The notes: generated by a model from the sequence alone, not told the origin. DNA of 64,000 nt from Deinococcus sp. QL22 (GCF_023370075.1 NZ_CP097150.1:434001-498000), one strand, 5' to 3'; numbered from the stretch's first letter, positions 33,772 through 43,285 are shown. Made by a program: numbers and translations.

Positions 33772-35910
33772 CTAATCTCCGGATGCTCTCTGGCGCAGTT
33801 CAGATGCTGCCAGCGACTCCCCCTCATTCGGCAACGCGGGCCGCTCCACCTGTAGATCTCTCAGGCCGTACAGCGAGAACCCGATGGTGGAGGCGTTATG
33901 CAGCAAGGCCAGCAGGTTGCCGGGCAGCACGTTGAGCAGCCCCAGCGCCAGCAACCCGCCGTTCACGCCGATGATCCCCGTATACAAACCGGTCAACTGC
34001 CGTTCCAGCCCCCGACTCATGTGGTCCAGCTCGGTCAGTGCGCCGAGATCATTGGACAGAATCACCACGTCGGCCACCTGCTGCGCCAGATCAGCGGACT
34101 CGGCCATCACCACGGCGATGTCGGCGGCATGCAAGGCCGCGCTGTCGTTGATGCCGTCGCCCACCATCACCACCCGGCGGCCCAGTTGCTGCTGCTGCTG
34201 CACAAACAGGTGCTTGTCTTCGGGAAAGACCTCAGCGTGGACTTCCCCGATCCCCAGTTCGGCAGCCAGTTCCCCAGCACGGGCCTGCTGATCCCCCGTC
34301 AGCATCACCAGATGCTTGCCCTGCGCCCGCAACGTGTCCATGACCTGCCGGGCATTCGGGCGCAGCGGCGCATCAATGCAGAACACGCCCGCCAACTGCT
34401 GATCGATGCTGAAGTACAGCAGGTGGTACCGCTGGGCCTGCTCGGCGATGACCGCCTCCTGCTCCGCGGTGATAGGCACACCCTCGTCCTCGATCACGAA
34501 ATGGCGGCTCCCGATCACGGTGCGCTTGCCGTCAATCTCGGACTGGATGCCGTGCGACACGATGTACGTCAGTTCACCGTGCATCTCGGCGTGCGCGATG
34601 TTCTCGCGTTCGGCCTGCTCCACCACCGCGTGACCGATGGGGTGGTAATAGTGTTCTTCCAAGCACGCCGCGTACCGAATGACCGCCTGACGCGAGAAGT
34701 CGCCGAAGGTCAACAGGTCCACCACCATCGGGCGCGTGGTGGTCAGCGTGCCGGTCTTATCGAAGACGAAGGTGTCCATCTGCGAGAATTCCTCGATGAA
34801 GCGCCCACCCTTGATCAGCACCTGCTGATCGCCCATCTGCCGCATGGCGGTCATCACCACGATGGGGGTCGAAATCTTGAGAACGCACGAGATATCCACC
34901 AGCAGGAACAGCAGCGCCTGGGTCACACTGCGCGTCAGAACATAGGTGATGGCGGCCCCCAGGAAGTTGTAGGCCACCAGCGCGTCGGCGCGGGTCTGAT
35001 TGAGGCGCTGGCGCGGGGACTGGAAATCCTCGCCCCCGGTGATCAGGCGCACGATCTGGCTGATGCGGTTCTCGGTGGCGAGGCTGGTGACGCGCAGGAT
35101 CAGTTCGCCATTTTCCACCACGGTGCTGGCGTACACGGCATCGCCCACCGTCTTATGCACCGCCAGCGGCTCACCCGTCAGGGTCGATTCGTTGACCATC
35201 CCGCGCCCACGCAGCACCTCACCGTCCAGTGGAATGGCCCGGCCGGACGTGACACTGACGTGGTCTCCCACCCGCACGTCCGCGAGAGCCGTTTCGTGCA
35301 GCCCGCCGCTCTCGGTGATGACCCAGGCGCTGTGGCTGAGGAACGACAGGCTGCCCTCCAGTCGCTCTCGCGAACGGGTTTCGACCCACGCTTCCAAGTC
35401 CTCGCCCAGATTCAGCAGGAAGATAATGGAGGACGCGGTGGAGAAGTCGCCCATCAGTTGCGAGACGACAATGGTGGTGGCGTCCAGGACTTCCACGGTC
35501 AGGCGGCGCTGACGCAAGGCGCGCAGGGCGGGAGGAATGAAGGCCAATGATTTGATCAACGTGATCGGGGCGCGCACGACAGGCGGCAGCAGCGTGTGTG
35601 TCAGCGCCCGGCGCAGCGCCGCCTCGTAGAACACGTCGAACAGTTCGCGTTCTTCCGGCGCGGTGCCGATGTCGTTGGCATCCTGGCAAAGGTCCAGCAC
35701 TTCCAGGCGTTGCAGTGCGTTCAGGAGCGCGGCGCGTGAGCCTCTGTAGTCGAGAACCAAACCGCTGCCGTACTTGTAGACCGTCACGCGCGTGATGCCT
35801 GGCAAGTCCAGCAGCCGCTCGCGTAAGACCTTTCGGCCCGCCGGGCCGAAAGGACAGTTCGACGAAACTCTTAAACGGCCCGGCCCGCTGTGCTCAACCC
35901 TAAAACGCAC
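33772..35910 (-). CDS. Heavy-metal P-type ATPase with non-canonical TM6 motif
   Basis: 712 residues from GTG 35910. A degenerate N-terminal HMA-like domain (RVSSNCPFGPAGRKV, no CxxC) is followed by P1B ATPase core motifs: TGEPL, DKTGTLTTTRP, MLTGD and GDGINDSAAL. The usual CPC/SPC ion motif in TM6 is replaced by LVDISCVLKISTPIVV (SCxLK). A group of P1B-like pumps with S-C-x-x-K at this place occurs next to small DUF6110/YtxH-like proteins, and here such a gene lies 6 bp upstream. The transported ion therefore cannot be guessed from the Cu or Zn signatures. Confidence 0.9.
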   Translation of the reverse strand: MRFRVEHSGPGRLRVSSNCPFGPAGRKVLRERLLDLPGITRVTVYKYGSGLVLDYRGSRAALLNALQRLEVLDLCQDANDIGTAPEERELFDVFYEAALRRALTHTLLPPVVRAPITLIKSLAFIPPALRALRQRRLTVEVLDATTIVVSQLMGDFSTASSIIFLLNLGEDLEAWVETRSRERLEGSLSFLSHSAWVITESGGLHETALADVRVGDHVSVTSGRAIPLDGEVLRGRGMVNESTLTGEPLAVHKTVGDAVYASTVVENGELILRVTSLATENRISQIVRLITGGEDFQSPRQRLNQTRADALVAYNFLGAAITYVLTRSVTQALLFLLVDISCVLKISTPIVVMTAMRQMGDQQVLIKGGRFIEEFSQMDTFVFDKTGTLTTTRPMVVDLLTFGDFSRQAVIRYAACLEEHYYHPIGHAVVEQAERENIAHAEMHGELTYIVSHGIQSEIDGKRTVIGSRHFVIEDEGVPITAEQEAVIAEQAQRYHLLYFSIDQQLAGVFCIDAPLRPNARQVMDTLRAQGKHLVMLTGDQQARAGELAAELGIGEVHAEVFPEDKHLFVQQQQQLGRRVVMVGDGINDSAALHAADIAVVMAESADLAQQVADVVILSNDLGALTELDHMSRGLERQLTGLYTGIIGVNGGLLALGLLNVLPGNLLALLHNASTIGFSLYGLRDLQVERPALPNEGESLAASELRQRASGD

Positions 35911-35916
35911 GCAAGC

Positions 35917-36399
35917 TCACTGGCTGCCGGTGTCCTCGGCGTCTGTCGTGTTGCGGGCTGGAGCTCTCTCTTCGACCAGTTTGGCGTCCACGAGATCGGG
36001 GGCGTTGTGCTCACCCTCTCCGCTCAAGTCCGCATACTCGCGGCTTTTCTGCTCGCTGCGGTCTTTTTCGTAGATGGTGCGGGCGTCAGCCATCACGTCG
36101 TCGTAGGAGGCGCGCACGCCCTCGACGGACGTGTCCAGGGTATCCTTCATCTTCATCCCCCCGGCGATCAGGTGGGCGTACAGCCGCTTGGCATCGCGGC
36201 TGCCCAGCAGCTTGAGGCCCACAGTCCCGACCAGCAGGCCGCCCAGAAAGGCACTGGTCGTGGGGGCCATCTGAAGCTGTGGTGCCCGGCGACGCTGACC
36301 CGCGCCCCCTCTGTAGGCCGCGCCATCGTTTCGACTCTCTGGGGCAATAATTTTGATTTCGGGTACCTCAACTTTAATGTTCTGCTTGTGATCCGACAT
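35917..36399 (-). CDS. DUF6110-like membrane protein, partner of the P-type ATPase
   Basis: 160 residues from ATG 36399 (MSDHKQNIKVEVPEIK), with GGAGGAACCC upstream. A hydrophobic segment near 46-62 (SAFLGGLLVGTVGLKLLG) leads into an amphipathic helix with SRDAKRLYAHLIAGGMKMKDTLDTSVEGVRASYDDVMADARTIYEKD. The C-terminus is acidic and disordered (EERAPARNTTDAEDTGSQ). This matches small proteins encoded beside SCxLK-type P-type ATPases (DUF6110 / YtxH-like). It is presumably a membrane partner or cytoplasmic adaptor of the pump; the biochemical role is not known. Confidence 0.72.
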   Translation of the reverse strand: MSDHKQNIKVEVPEIKIIAPESRNDGAAYRGGAGQRRRAPQLQMAPTTSAFLGGLLVGTVGLKLLGSRDAKRLYAHLIAGGMKMKDTLDTSVEGVRASYDDVMADARTIYEKDRSEQKSREYADLSGEGEHNAPDLVDAKLVEERAPARNTTDAEDTGSQ

Positions 36400-36607
36400 G
36401 GGTTCCTCCGCTGGGGTGCAGCCAACATACTCCCTGGCACCGCTTGGTGCTACCGCGTTGGCTCGCCTCAAGAACGAAGTCAGCAGGGGTTTAAAGGGCG
36501 GAGACGAGCACAGGAATTTCTGAGCCAGCACGCCCACATTAAAAACCTGCACCAAACCAGACGAATTAACCGGAAACGAGCGTTCCAGACGTAGTTAATG
36601 ATCAGGG

Positions 36608-36638
36608 CAGGGGTGGCTTGAAATTCAAGCCACCCCTG
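36608..36638. terminator. Perfect 15-bp inverted repeat
   Basis: CAGGGGTGGCTTGAA, one central base, then its complement. It lies 25 bp outside the IS982 element. It could be a terminator for a lost gene or part of the insertion target. Confidence 0.5.
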
Positions 36639-36661
36639 ACGTTCGTCTACCGCGAGCCAAT

Positions 36662-37533
36662 TTACCGCGAATAGGGGTTGACCTGTAGAGCAAAACATGC
36701 GAAAGGGACGGTGTTATGGGCCGTCCCGACCTCACTTTACAATCGCTTTCTACCGCTGTCACCCTGCTCAGTCGTTGGATCGCCCCTCACCTTCCACCGA
36801 AACTGCTCCATCCACACGAGAAAATCTCGGACGCTGACCTCGTGGCCGTCGCGCTGCTTCAAAAACTGCACAAGGTGCCCTATTTCAGCCGGTGGTGGCA
36901 ATTTCTGAAGCTAAACCACTTTCCGCACTTTCCTTCTGAACCGCAAGCCCGAATCCGGCTCGCTCGATTGACCCCGGTCGTCGAGCAACTGGCCACCGAA
37001 GTCCAGCGTCTGGACTTCGTCGCTGTGGATTCACAGCCGCTCCCTGTTTCGACCTTCAAGCGAGCGCCACGATGTAAATTTCGAGGGGCTCGTCATGGGT
37101 TCAGCACGGCTGGGCCGGTGTACGGCTTCAAATTGCACGCTTGGAGTGCGCTGAACGGCAAGATCGTTAAATACGAGATTCGTCCTGCGAATGAGCACGA
37201 TTTCAGCGTGCTCTGCGAGGGTGTTTAGGGACTGGCCCGCTTACAGCGGGCCAAAACAGATCGGAGACAAGGGGTATCAGTCTGGAACGTGCTTGACCCC
37301 TCCAAAGGCAAATGCGAAACAGATTGATCCACGTTGGAAAGAAGAGTACGGAGCCGCGAGGAAGTGCATCGAGTCGGCCTTCTCTGTTCTCGTTGGTGCG
37401 GGAGTGCGCTGGGGACAGGTGAAGACGTTCCTCAGTCTCCGGTTGAAGGTCGCCTTGGGCGTCCTCGCACATAACCTGAAATTCACTGACCTCAGTGGCT
37501 GATCGCTGACCTGTCAACCCCTATTCGCGGTAA
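36662..37533 (+). mobile_element. IS982-family insertion sequence
   Basis: Bounded by perfect 21-bp inverted repeats at 36662-36682 and 37513-37533 (TTACCGCGAATAGGGG... read inward). It carries one transposase gene in two frames. Total size (872 bp) fits the family. Flanking bases are AT-rich and give no unambiguous target duplication. Confidence 0.88.
36716..37502 (+). pseudogene. IS982-family transposase with frameshift
   Basis: Frame 1 (36716-37228) covers the N-terminus to [12 protein letters not shown], including [12 protein letters not shown] (first catalytic Asp) and [15 protein letters not shown]. Frame 2, entering about 37217, continues [19 protein letters not shown] (second Asp) to [16 protein letters not shown] (catalytic Glu). 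A +1 shift at GGTGTTTAGGGA would join them. It may be a mutation or a programmed shift; no obvious slippery run supports the latter. Confidence 0.82.
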
Positions 37534-37563
37534 TTTAAGACAACGTAATCCGTCAGTCAGCGC

Positions 37564-39126
37564 TCACTTGGGTTCATTCACGATCACGATGCGGCCTTCG
37601 TTTTGCACATCGACCGCAGGACTGGCCTTCAGATAGTTGACCAAAATGTCCACGTCCAGCGTGCCGGTGTCCAGGCGCTTGGCCCCTTTGAACATGGTAA
37701 ACCCGTCGCCGCCGCCCGCCGTAAAGTTGTTCATCGCGACCTTGTAGGTTTGGGTGTCAACCAACGGCTGCCCGTTCAGCGTCACGGCCGTCACGCGGCT
37801 GCCCGCAGGCTTGGCGAGGTCAAAGGTGTAGCTCACGCCTTTGGACACATGCAGGAACTGGCCCTTGTTCTCGCTCCACGTGGCCACGCCGTGTTCCAGC
37901 GCTGCCCGGATCTGGGCGCCCGTCAGGTCGAGAACAGACAATGAGTTGCCGAACGGCTGCACCGTGATGGCTTCTTCAAAGGTGATCGGGCCGGGGTTGA
38001 TGCTCGCGCGCACGCCGCCGCCGTTCACGAAGGCGATGGTCGCTCCGGCCCGCTGAGCCGCCGCGAGACTGGCATCGGCCAGCACATTGGCCATCGTGCT
38101 CTCGCGCTTGCGGACGATCTCGCGGTTGCCGTTCAGCCCCGCTGCCGTTTGTCCAACCACTTGGCGGCGCAGGTTGGCAATCGGCACACTCAGCGTTTCG
38201 ATCATGCGTTTGGCAGTGGGGTCTTCAGCAATGTCGGCGGTCACGGGCACTGGGTTGCCTTCCCACGCCTCGACAGCTCCAGCGTCATTGAAGGTCACTT
38301 TCAGGCGGCCCAGCACTTTGCCCCATTCCCAAGCGGCCACCAGCAGCGTGCGGTTGCCGTCCGGGTTGTTGACGATGGTGGGGTACGGCCCTTCACTGGC
38401 CGGAAAATCCTTGTTGGTGAAGGTGCCCAGCAGCGTGTGGCTGTGGCCGCCCACGATCAGGTCAATGCCCGGCACGGTGCGGGCCACTTCCTGCTCCAGG
38501 GTGTAGCCGAGGTGAGAGACCAAGATGATCTTGTTGATGCCTTGCCCCTGCAGCGCCGTGACGCTGCCCTTGAGGCTGGTCATCAGTTCCAGCATCTTGA
38601 CGTTCGGGCCGGGGCTGCTGATCAGGGGCAGGTCAGGCGTGACCGCGCCCACCACACCGATTTTCTCGCCGCCGACCGTTAGCACCGCATAGGGCTTGAC
38701 CAAATCCTTGAGCAGCGGCTCGGCGCTGATGTCGATGTTGGCGGCCAGCAGCGGAAAGGTCGCTTTCTGAGCAAATTTGGCCAGGGCTTCCGGGCCATCG
38801 TCGAACTCGTGGTTGCCCACGGCCATCGCCTTGTACCCCATCAGATTCATGAACAAGACGTCAGCCAAGCCCTTATAGACGTTGTAAAACAAGGTGCCCT
38901 GAAACGTGTCGCCGCCCGAGAGAACAAGTGGGTTGGGATCTTGAGCGCTGAACTGCTTGACCAAGGTGGCCTGTCTGGCATACCCGCCGTAGGTCGCCTG
39001 TCCAATGGTGGTGGGCTCCAACCGGCCGTGCAGGTCATCGGTGTGCAGCACCGTCAGGGTCAGGGGCGCGGCTGAAGCAGTGCCCAGCAGGCTGACGGTC
39101 AAGAGAAGGGAACGGGTCAGGGTCAT
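37564..39126 (-). CDS. Secreted 5'-nucleotidase/UshA-type metallophosphatase
   Basis: 520 residues with a signal peptide (MTLTRSLLLTVSLLGTASA). Calcineurin-like metallophosphatase domain at about 22-300: LHTDDLHGRLEP (metal-binding Asp/His; the usual TNDxHG is TDDLHG), LSGGDTFQG, VGNHEFDDG, SHLGYTLEQEVA, VGGHSHTLLG. C-terminal 5'-nucleotidase domain at about 320-510: FVNGGGVRASINPGPITFEEA, QPFGNSLSVLDLTG, NNFTAGGGDGFTMF. It releases phosphate from external nucleotides. TAGAAT lies 7 bp before the ATG, fitting a leaderless message. Confidence 0.94.
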   Translation of the reverse strand: MTLTRSLLLTVSLLGTASAAPLTLTVLHTDDLHGRLEPTTIGQATYGGYARQATLVKQFSAQDPNPLVLSGGDTFQGTLFYNVYKGLADVLFMNLMGYKAMAVGNHEFDDGPEALAKFAQKATFPLLAANIDISAEPLLKDLVKPYAVLTVGGEKIGVVGAVTPDLPLISSPGPNVKMLELMTSLKGSVTALQGQGINKIILVSHLGYTLEQEVARTVPGIDLIVGGHSHTLLGTFTNKDFPASEGPYPTIVNNPDGNRTLLVAAWEWGKVLGRLKVTFNDAGAVEAWEGNPVPVTADIAEDPTAKRMIETLSVPIANLRRQVVGQTAAGLNGNREIVRKRESTMANVLADASLAAAQRAGATIAFVNGGGVRASINPGPITFEEAITVQPFGNSLSVLDLTGAQIRAALEHGVATWSENKGQFLHVSKGVSYTFDLAKPAGSRVTAVTLNGQPLVDTQTYKVAMNNFTAGGGDGFTMFKGAKRLDTGTLDVDILVNYLKASPAVDVQNEGRIVIVNEPK

Positions 39127-39432
39127 ACGTCACATTCTAACGGGTGCTTGGTCAAGGGAACGTTCGGAAGTGGCAAGTATCCCCGTGTAGACGGGACAGC
39201 GAAGTGACCACCCGGATCTGTCGTGCTCCGCTGCAGCAAAAGGGCGTCCCCAATGGACGCCCCCGAATGAAAAACGAACCCTGGTTGAGCAGGGCCCGCG
39301 GTCTACTCTACTCTCCCGAAACGCCGGAGCAAGTGGTCTTCTGCGGCTGCCGTGCCGGGTTGACGCGGTGCACTTCATAGACGTGCTTCCCGCTCTCAAA
39401 GCCCGTTCCCTCGGAGGCCGAAGAGCACTCCC
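39127..39432. other. Intergenic stretch with one hairpin
   Basis: Contains the hairpin GGGCGTCC..GGACGCCC at 39242-39262. No intact gene was recognised. Confidence 0.5.
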
Positions 39433-40065
39433 GTGTCGCCACACGCCGACTTCGAACCAGCCCCAGACGGAGCCCCCATCGCAGGGTGTAGCCAGACCAC
39501 GGCACCACTCAGCGTGGCGCTGGGCCACGTCCCCTTCACGCTGCCGCAACGCGTGTTGGGGCGAGATCTCTTGGATGTGCTCGAGCGCCTGAAGCTGTTG
39601 AACGTTCGCTCGGCTTCCCGCTTAGGCCGGTTCTTGCGGGCACGGGATCCTGTGATTGGCACCTCTCTCCGCGCTGAGGCCCGGGCAGGCCGAGTGCGGC
39701 TGCTCCGCCGAGTGGTCAAGGCGGAGGGAAGGCAGCTGTACACCGATCGGGGTGAAGCCCACCCGGTGGACGCCGTCGTCTGGGCCGCCGGATTTCGTCC
39801 AGACTCCACTTGGCTCCCCCCCGAAGTTGTGGACAGTCAGGGCCGGCCCCAACACCTGGAGGGCGTGTCCCCACTGCCCGGGCCGATGTTCTTAGGCCTG
39901 TCCTGGCAGCGTTCACGTGCCTCGGCGCTGCTGGGCGGTGTAGGAAACGACGCCGCCGTACTGGCCGGGCGGCTGGTGGAGTTGTGTGCCAAAGAATCTG
40001 AGGTTCCCTCTGCGGCTGAGGAAGCCGACCAAGCCTCACTCAGCTCACCTCTCCTCAGACCTTGA
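39433..40065 (+). pseudogene. C-terminal fragment of a flavin-containing monooxygenase-like protein
   Basis: About 210 codons match the C-terminal half of CzcO/TrkA-type NAD(P)/FAD oxidoreductases: PFTLPQRVLGRDLLDVLERLKLL, RDPVIGTSLRAEARAGRVRLL, VDAVVWAAGFRPDSTWLP (the FAD ATGF-like motif), MFLGLSWQRSRASALLGGVGNDA. The N-terminal GxGxxG FAD-binding region is absent and no such motif is found upstream in any frame. Truncated and very probably non-functional. Confidence 0.75.
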
Positions 40066-40146
40066 CCCACAGGCTGTGAACGCTCACGCCTCCAGAGAAG
40101 CTGCCGAGCTGGGTGGAGCCACAGGGTGTTGCACCAAGCTGTGGGA

Positions 40147-40635
40147 TCACATGAGGCTCTGCAGCATCTGCAGGAGCTGCGCCTCACTGAGAAGGCCACG
40201 CCGGATCCCCCGGATGGTTCCAGTGCGGTCAATGAAGACCGATGTGGGAAGAGTAGAGGCGCCGTACTGTTCGGCCAATGCTCGGCTCGGCAGGGCGCCA
40301 GTCAAGACGGAAAAATTAAACTGTGCGTCGTATTGCTGAAGTTCTTGTGGCGTGGCCGCACGGTAGAGACTGATCACCACCAGCCCGTGACTCAGGTATT
40401 CCAGCTGGTAACCACGGAGCAGTTGGTCATTCTCTCGGCAGGAGGCGCAGCGGAGATCACCGAATAGCACAATGACAGCCTTGCCCCGCAACTTGGTCAG
40501 GCTGAACTGTTCACCGCTCAGATCAGTGAAAGTAAAGTTTGGAGCCACCTGCAGCGCAGGCCCCACTCCTCCACCGGCCAACGATAGAGGAGAGCCAAAG
40601 GCAGCCAACGCAAGCACAAGCAGTACACGCTTCAT
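40147..40635 (-). CDS. Secreted TlpA/redoxin-type thioredoxin-fold protein
   Basis: 162 residues with a signal peptide (MKRVLLVLALAAFGSPLSLA). The redoxin fold has LRGKAVIVLFGDLRCASCREND (active-site CxxC as CASC), LPTSVFIDRTGTIRGI (cis-Pro and strand) and a C-terminal helix. Works outside the cytoplasm in thiol reduction or in assembly of copper or haem proteins (TlpA/SCO-like). GAGGAGA precedes the ATG. A 13-bp inverted repeat lies about 85 bp upstream. Confidence 0.87.
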   Translation of the reverse strand: MKRVLLVLALAAFGSPLSLAGGGVGPALQVAPNFTFTDLSGEQFSLTKLRGKAVIVLFGDLRCASCRENDQLLRGYQLEYLSHGLVVISLYRAATPQELQQYDAQFNFSVLTGALPSRALAEQYGASTLPTSVFIDRTGTIRGIRRGLLSEAQLLQMLQSLM

Positions 40636-40719
40636 GGGGTCTCCTCAACGATGTCCTCACCGTAACATGACCGCGCCTCCGGGCCGGTGTCTATCGCTAC
40701 CAAAAACATTCCGCCTTTG

Positions 40720-40760
40720 TCCAGTTCACTGATGTGAGGGGGTGAACTCAGTGAACTGGA
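40720..40760. promoter_or_regulatory. 13-bp inverted repeat between redoxin and ZIP genes
   Basis: TCCAGTTCACTGA and its perfect complement, 15-base spacer. It could be the terminator of the multicopper oxidase-ZIP operon (about 130 bp past its stop) or an operator for the redoxin gene. Confidence 0.5.
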
Positions 40761-40893
40761 TCCTGAAGATCAAGAGTCTCGGCCTTCTGGGGCGACGCGG
40801 CTCAGCACATGCGGCTTTGGGAAGATGCGCGCATCCGTCTTGGATCTCGTGCGGCCTGAGTGAATCCACCTTGCTTCACTGGGCCGTGCCGCT

Positions 40894-42081
40894 TTAAAAC
40901 TTGACCAGAAACGCCGTGAAGTACATGAGGGCCACGCCGACGGTGAAACCGCCGAGGTTTGACCAGCCCGCTACCGGGAGGCCGAGTTTGCCGGTGTTGC
41001 GGATCACCAAGCGGCCCACCTCCCAAATCACCTGCAGGATGGCCCCCAGTCCGATCGCCAGGAAGATGGTGGCCAGGACGGGATTGAAGGCAAAGCCCCC
41101 GATCCAGGTGCCCAAGATCGCCGGGCCGCCTGCGACCAGCGCGAGAAGCGCGAACTGTCCCAACCCCGGGCTGCGCTTGACCAACGGGGCCACGATGCCC
41201 ACGCCCTCGGTGATGTTGTGCAGCGTGAAGCCCAAGATCAGGAACGTGCCCAACGCGCCTTCTCCGAGGGCAAAAGCCGCGCCGATGGCCAGGCCTTCTC
41301 CGAGGTTGTGCAGCCCGATCCCCGTGGCGATCCGGTACGACAGACCCAGCGGCTGCTCGTCCGTCTTGCGCTTGCCGCCAAGGGCCAGCAACACGCCGAC
41401 CGACAACAGGGCAATCAGGGCTACGGCGGGCGTGCCTTGCCAGAAGGCAGGTAAAGCGGCTGCAAACTCCTGGGCATCGAGCCAGGTGCCAATCGCCAAG
41501 TAGACCAGCAGGCCCACGGTCAGGGACAAAATGAAGTTCATGGCCCCGCCACTCAGGCGGCGCATCCACGGAAACCACAGCATCCCGAGCAGCACTGGTA
41601 CCACACCGACGTACAAGCCGACCAACCCGAAGCGGACAAACAGGCTGCCGTCGAGTTGAGGCGTCAGGGTTGCGACTGGAACTTCGGCCTCGAAGATGCT
41701 GCCGAGATTGCTGAGCAGGGCTATCTTATGTGCCTCGCCCTCGACCCACGGGTACGGAATAGTCAGGGTGGTGGAGCCCAGGCGCGGGATGGGGCCGGGA
41801 GGATCCGCAGTAAAGGCCCAGAACGCGTCATCCACCATCACCTGCGGAATGGTCATGGCCTGCGGGCCATCGTTGACGACCTGTACCCGCATCACGCCGC
41901 GCTCGGGCAGCGTGATGCGGCCAATGTTGACCTGCTCAATGGGCGGCCCAGTCAACGACTTCAGGCCCCCGCCAGTTGCGACGAGGTAAGCAAGCACGGC
42001 CCCGAGCAGCAAAATGGGCAGGATGGCCAGGCCCCACAGGCTGCTGGCGCTCGCGGTCTTCACCGGAATGTCTGTGCTCAT
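40894..42081 (-). CDS. ZIP-family metal transporter with extracytoplasmic N-domain
   Basis: 395 residues. Helix near 15-35, then a beta-rich domain of about 100 residues (ITLPERGVMRVQVVNDGPQAMTIPQVMVDD), then eight ZIP helices. The metal-binding signatures are HNLGEGLAIG and HNITEGVGI in the fourth and fifth helices. ZIP proteins import Zn, Fe or Mn. The added beta domain, absent from ordinary ZIPs, may bind or receive metal. It overlaps the upstream multicopper oxidase gene by 4 bp (ATGA). The shared promoter carries a DtxR-like box, which favours Fe or Mn. Confidence 0.9.
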   Translation of the reverse strand: MSTDIPVKTASASSLWGLAILPILLLGAVLAYLVATGGGLKSLTGPPIEQVNIGRITLPERGVMRVQVVNDGPQAMTIPQVMVDDAFWAFTADPPGPIPRLGSTTLTIPYPWVEGEAHKIALLSNLGSIFEAEVPVATLTPQLDGSLFVRFGLVGLYVGVVPVLLGMLWFPWMRRLSGGAMNFILSLTVGLLVYLAIGTWLDAQEFAAALPAFWQGTPAVALIALLSVGVLLALGGKRKTDEQPLGLSYRIATGIGLHNLGEGLAIGAAFALGEGALGTFLILGFTLHNITEGVGIVAPLVKRSPGLGQFALLALVAGGPAILGTWIGGFAFNPVLATIFLAIGLGAILQVIWEVGRLVIRNTGKLGLPVAGWSNLGGFTVGVALMYFTAFLVKF

Positions 42082-43241
42082 ACGCCTTGCCCCTTGGCGG
42101 TGCTGCCCTGCGTGGCGCGGCGATCCCAGGCGGCGTCCAGCCCCACTTCTTTCAGGGCGGCAGCGTAGTTGGCCCCCTCGACCACGTTAAACAGGCCCAT
42201 CCAACCCAACTCGGTGAATTCGCTGATGTGCGGGTGGAACATGAACTGGCCCGCGAATTTATAGCGAAATTCCAGAATGCCGCGCTGGCCCTGCCCCTGC
42301 GTGATGGTGTCTACGATGCGGCTGGTGGGATCAAGGGTGGTACCAGTGTCGTAGTAGTTGAAGAAATTGGCGTGCAGGTGAAAGCCGTTGATCAGGTCGA
42401 ATTCAATGATGTTGATCAAGTAGATGCGGATCAGTTCGCCTTTCTTGACCGGGATAGGCCGGCGCGCGAATTCGAAGCCCACGGTGTTGACCGCGTAGAC
42501 CTCGTTGCCACCATCGAAATTGGTGTCGAAGGCATTTTGCAGCATCATGAATTCGCGGGCGGGCGGCCGCCCCCCTTTGGGATCGACGATGAACGCGCCG
42601 TACATGCCCTTGTGGACATGGCGCTTGAGGCTGGTCGCGTGGCAGTGATAAAGGTGGCACCCGAACGGCTCGGCGTCGAACTCGTAGACGAACGTTCCGC
42701 CGGGCTGAATCTCACCAGGGCCTGCGCCGGGGACGCCATCCATCTCGGCGGCATGTACCCCGTGAAAGTGAATGGTGTGCGGGTGCGAGCTGTGGTTTAG
42801 GAAGGTAATCCGCAGCCGGTCGCCCTCGGTGCAGCGCAGGGTCGGCCCGGGCACCCGTCCGTTGTAGGTCCAGGCCGGGAAGAAGATGCCTGGCGCAATC
42901 TCGATCTCTTTTTCCTGCGCGGTGATGGTGTACTCGCGGAGGGTTTGGCCGCCCGGCAGCCGGCTGACTTTGCCCGTGTCCCAGTCGGTCAGCACTTGCA
43001 TGGGGTCAAAACCGTTGCGGACGTGATCCACGGTGCCGACCATTAGGTTGCCGCCGTGCCCGCCATGACCTTTAGGCGTGGCGGGTGGGGTGGCTGGTGC
43101 CGCCGCCATTTGGGAGTGATCCATCCCAGCGGGCATGGGCGCTTGACCGAAGGCCTGAGCACCGACCAAGGCGGCGGCGCTGCCGGCGCCCACCCGCAGG
43201 ATGTCCCGGCGGGAGAGGAGCGATTGGAACCAGCGGCTCAT
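42078..43241 (-). CDS. Tat-exported multicopper oxidase
   Basis: 387 residues with a Tat signal (SRRDILRVGAGSAAALVG) and a His/Met/Gly-rich linker (MPAGMDHSQM). Two cupredoxin domains with copper motifs HTIHFHGVHAAEMDG, GCHLYHCHATSLKRHVHKGM (type 1 Cys, His, Met and type 3 His) and FMFHPHISEFTELGWMG. The HFHG / HCH / HPH pattern fits a short multicopper oxidase or nitrite-reductase-like protein. It may oxidise Fe(II), Mn(II) or Cu(I) before uptake by the co-translated ZIP protein. Its promoter contains a DtxR-like box. Confidence 0.92.
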   Translation of the reverse strand: MSRWFQSLLSRRDILRVGAGSAAALVGAQAFGQAPMPAGMDHSQMAAAPATPPATPKGHGGHGGNLMVGTVDHVRNGFDPMQVLTDWDTGKVSRLPGGQTLREYTITAQEKEIEIAPGIFFPAWTYNGRVPGPTLRCTEGDRLRITFLNHSSHPHTIHFHGVHAAEMDGVPGAGPGEIQPGGTFVYEFDAEPFGCHLYHCHATSLKRHVHKGMYGAFIVDPKGGRPPAREFMMLQNAFDTNFDGGNEVYAVNTVGFEFARRPIPVKKGELIRIYLINIIEFDLINGFHLHANFFNYYDTGTTLDPTSRIVDTITQGQGQRGILEFRYKFAGQFMFHPHISEFTELGWMGLFNVVEGANYAAALKEVGLDAAWDRRATQGSTAKGQGV

Positions 43242-43285
43242 TTTGAGGTGCTCCGAAAAAAGGAACGCATGAAAGACATACTTAT

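Noticed and set aside
33898..35550. Long plus-strand open frame opposite the P-type ATPase
   Set aside because: His/Gln-rich shadow of a high-GC gene; the minus strand encodes a complete P-type ATPase.
40802..41578. 258-codon minus-strand frame overlapping the ZIP gene
   Set aside because: Shadow of the ZIP reading frame, no recognisable protein.
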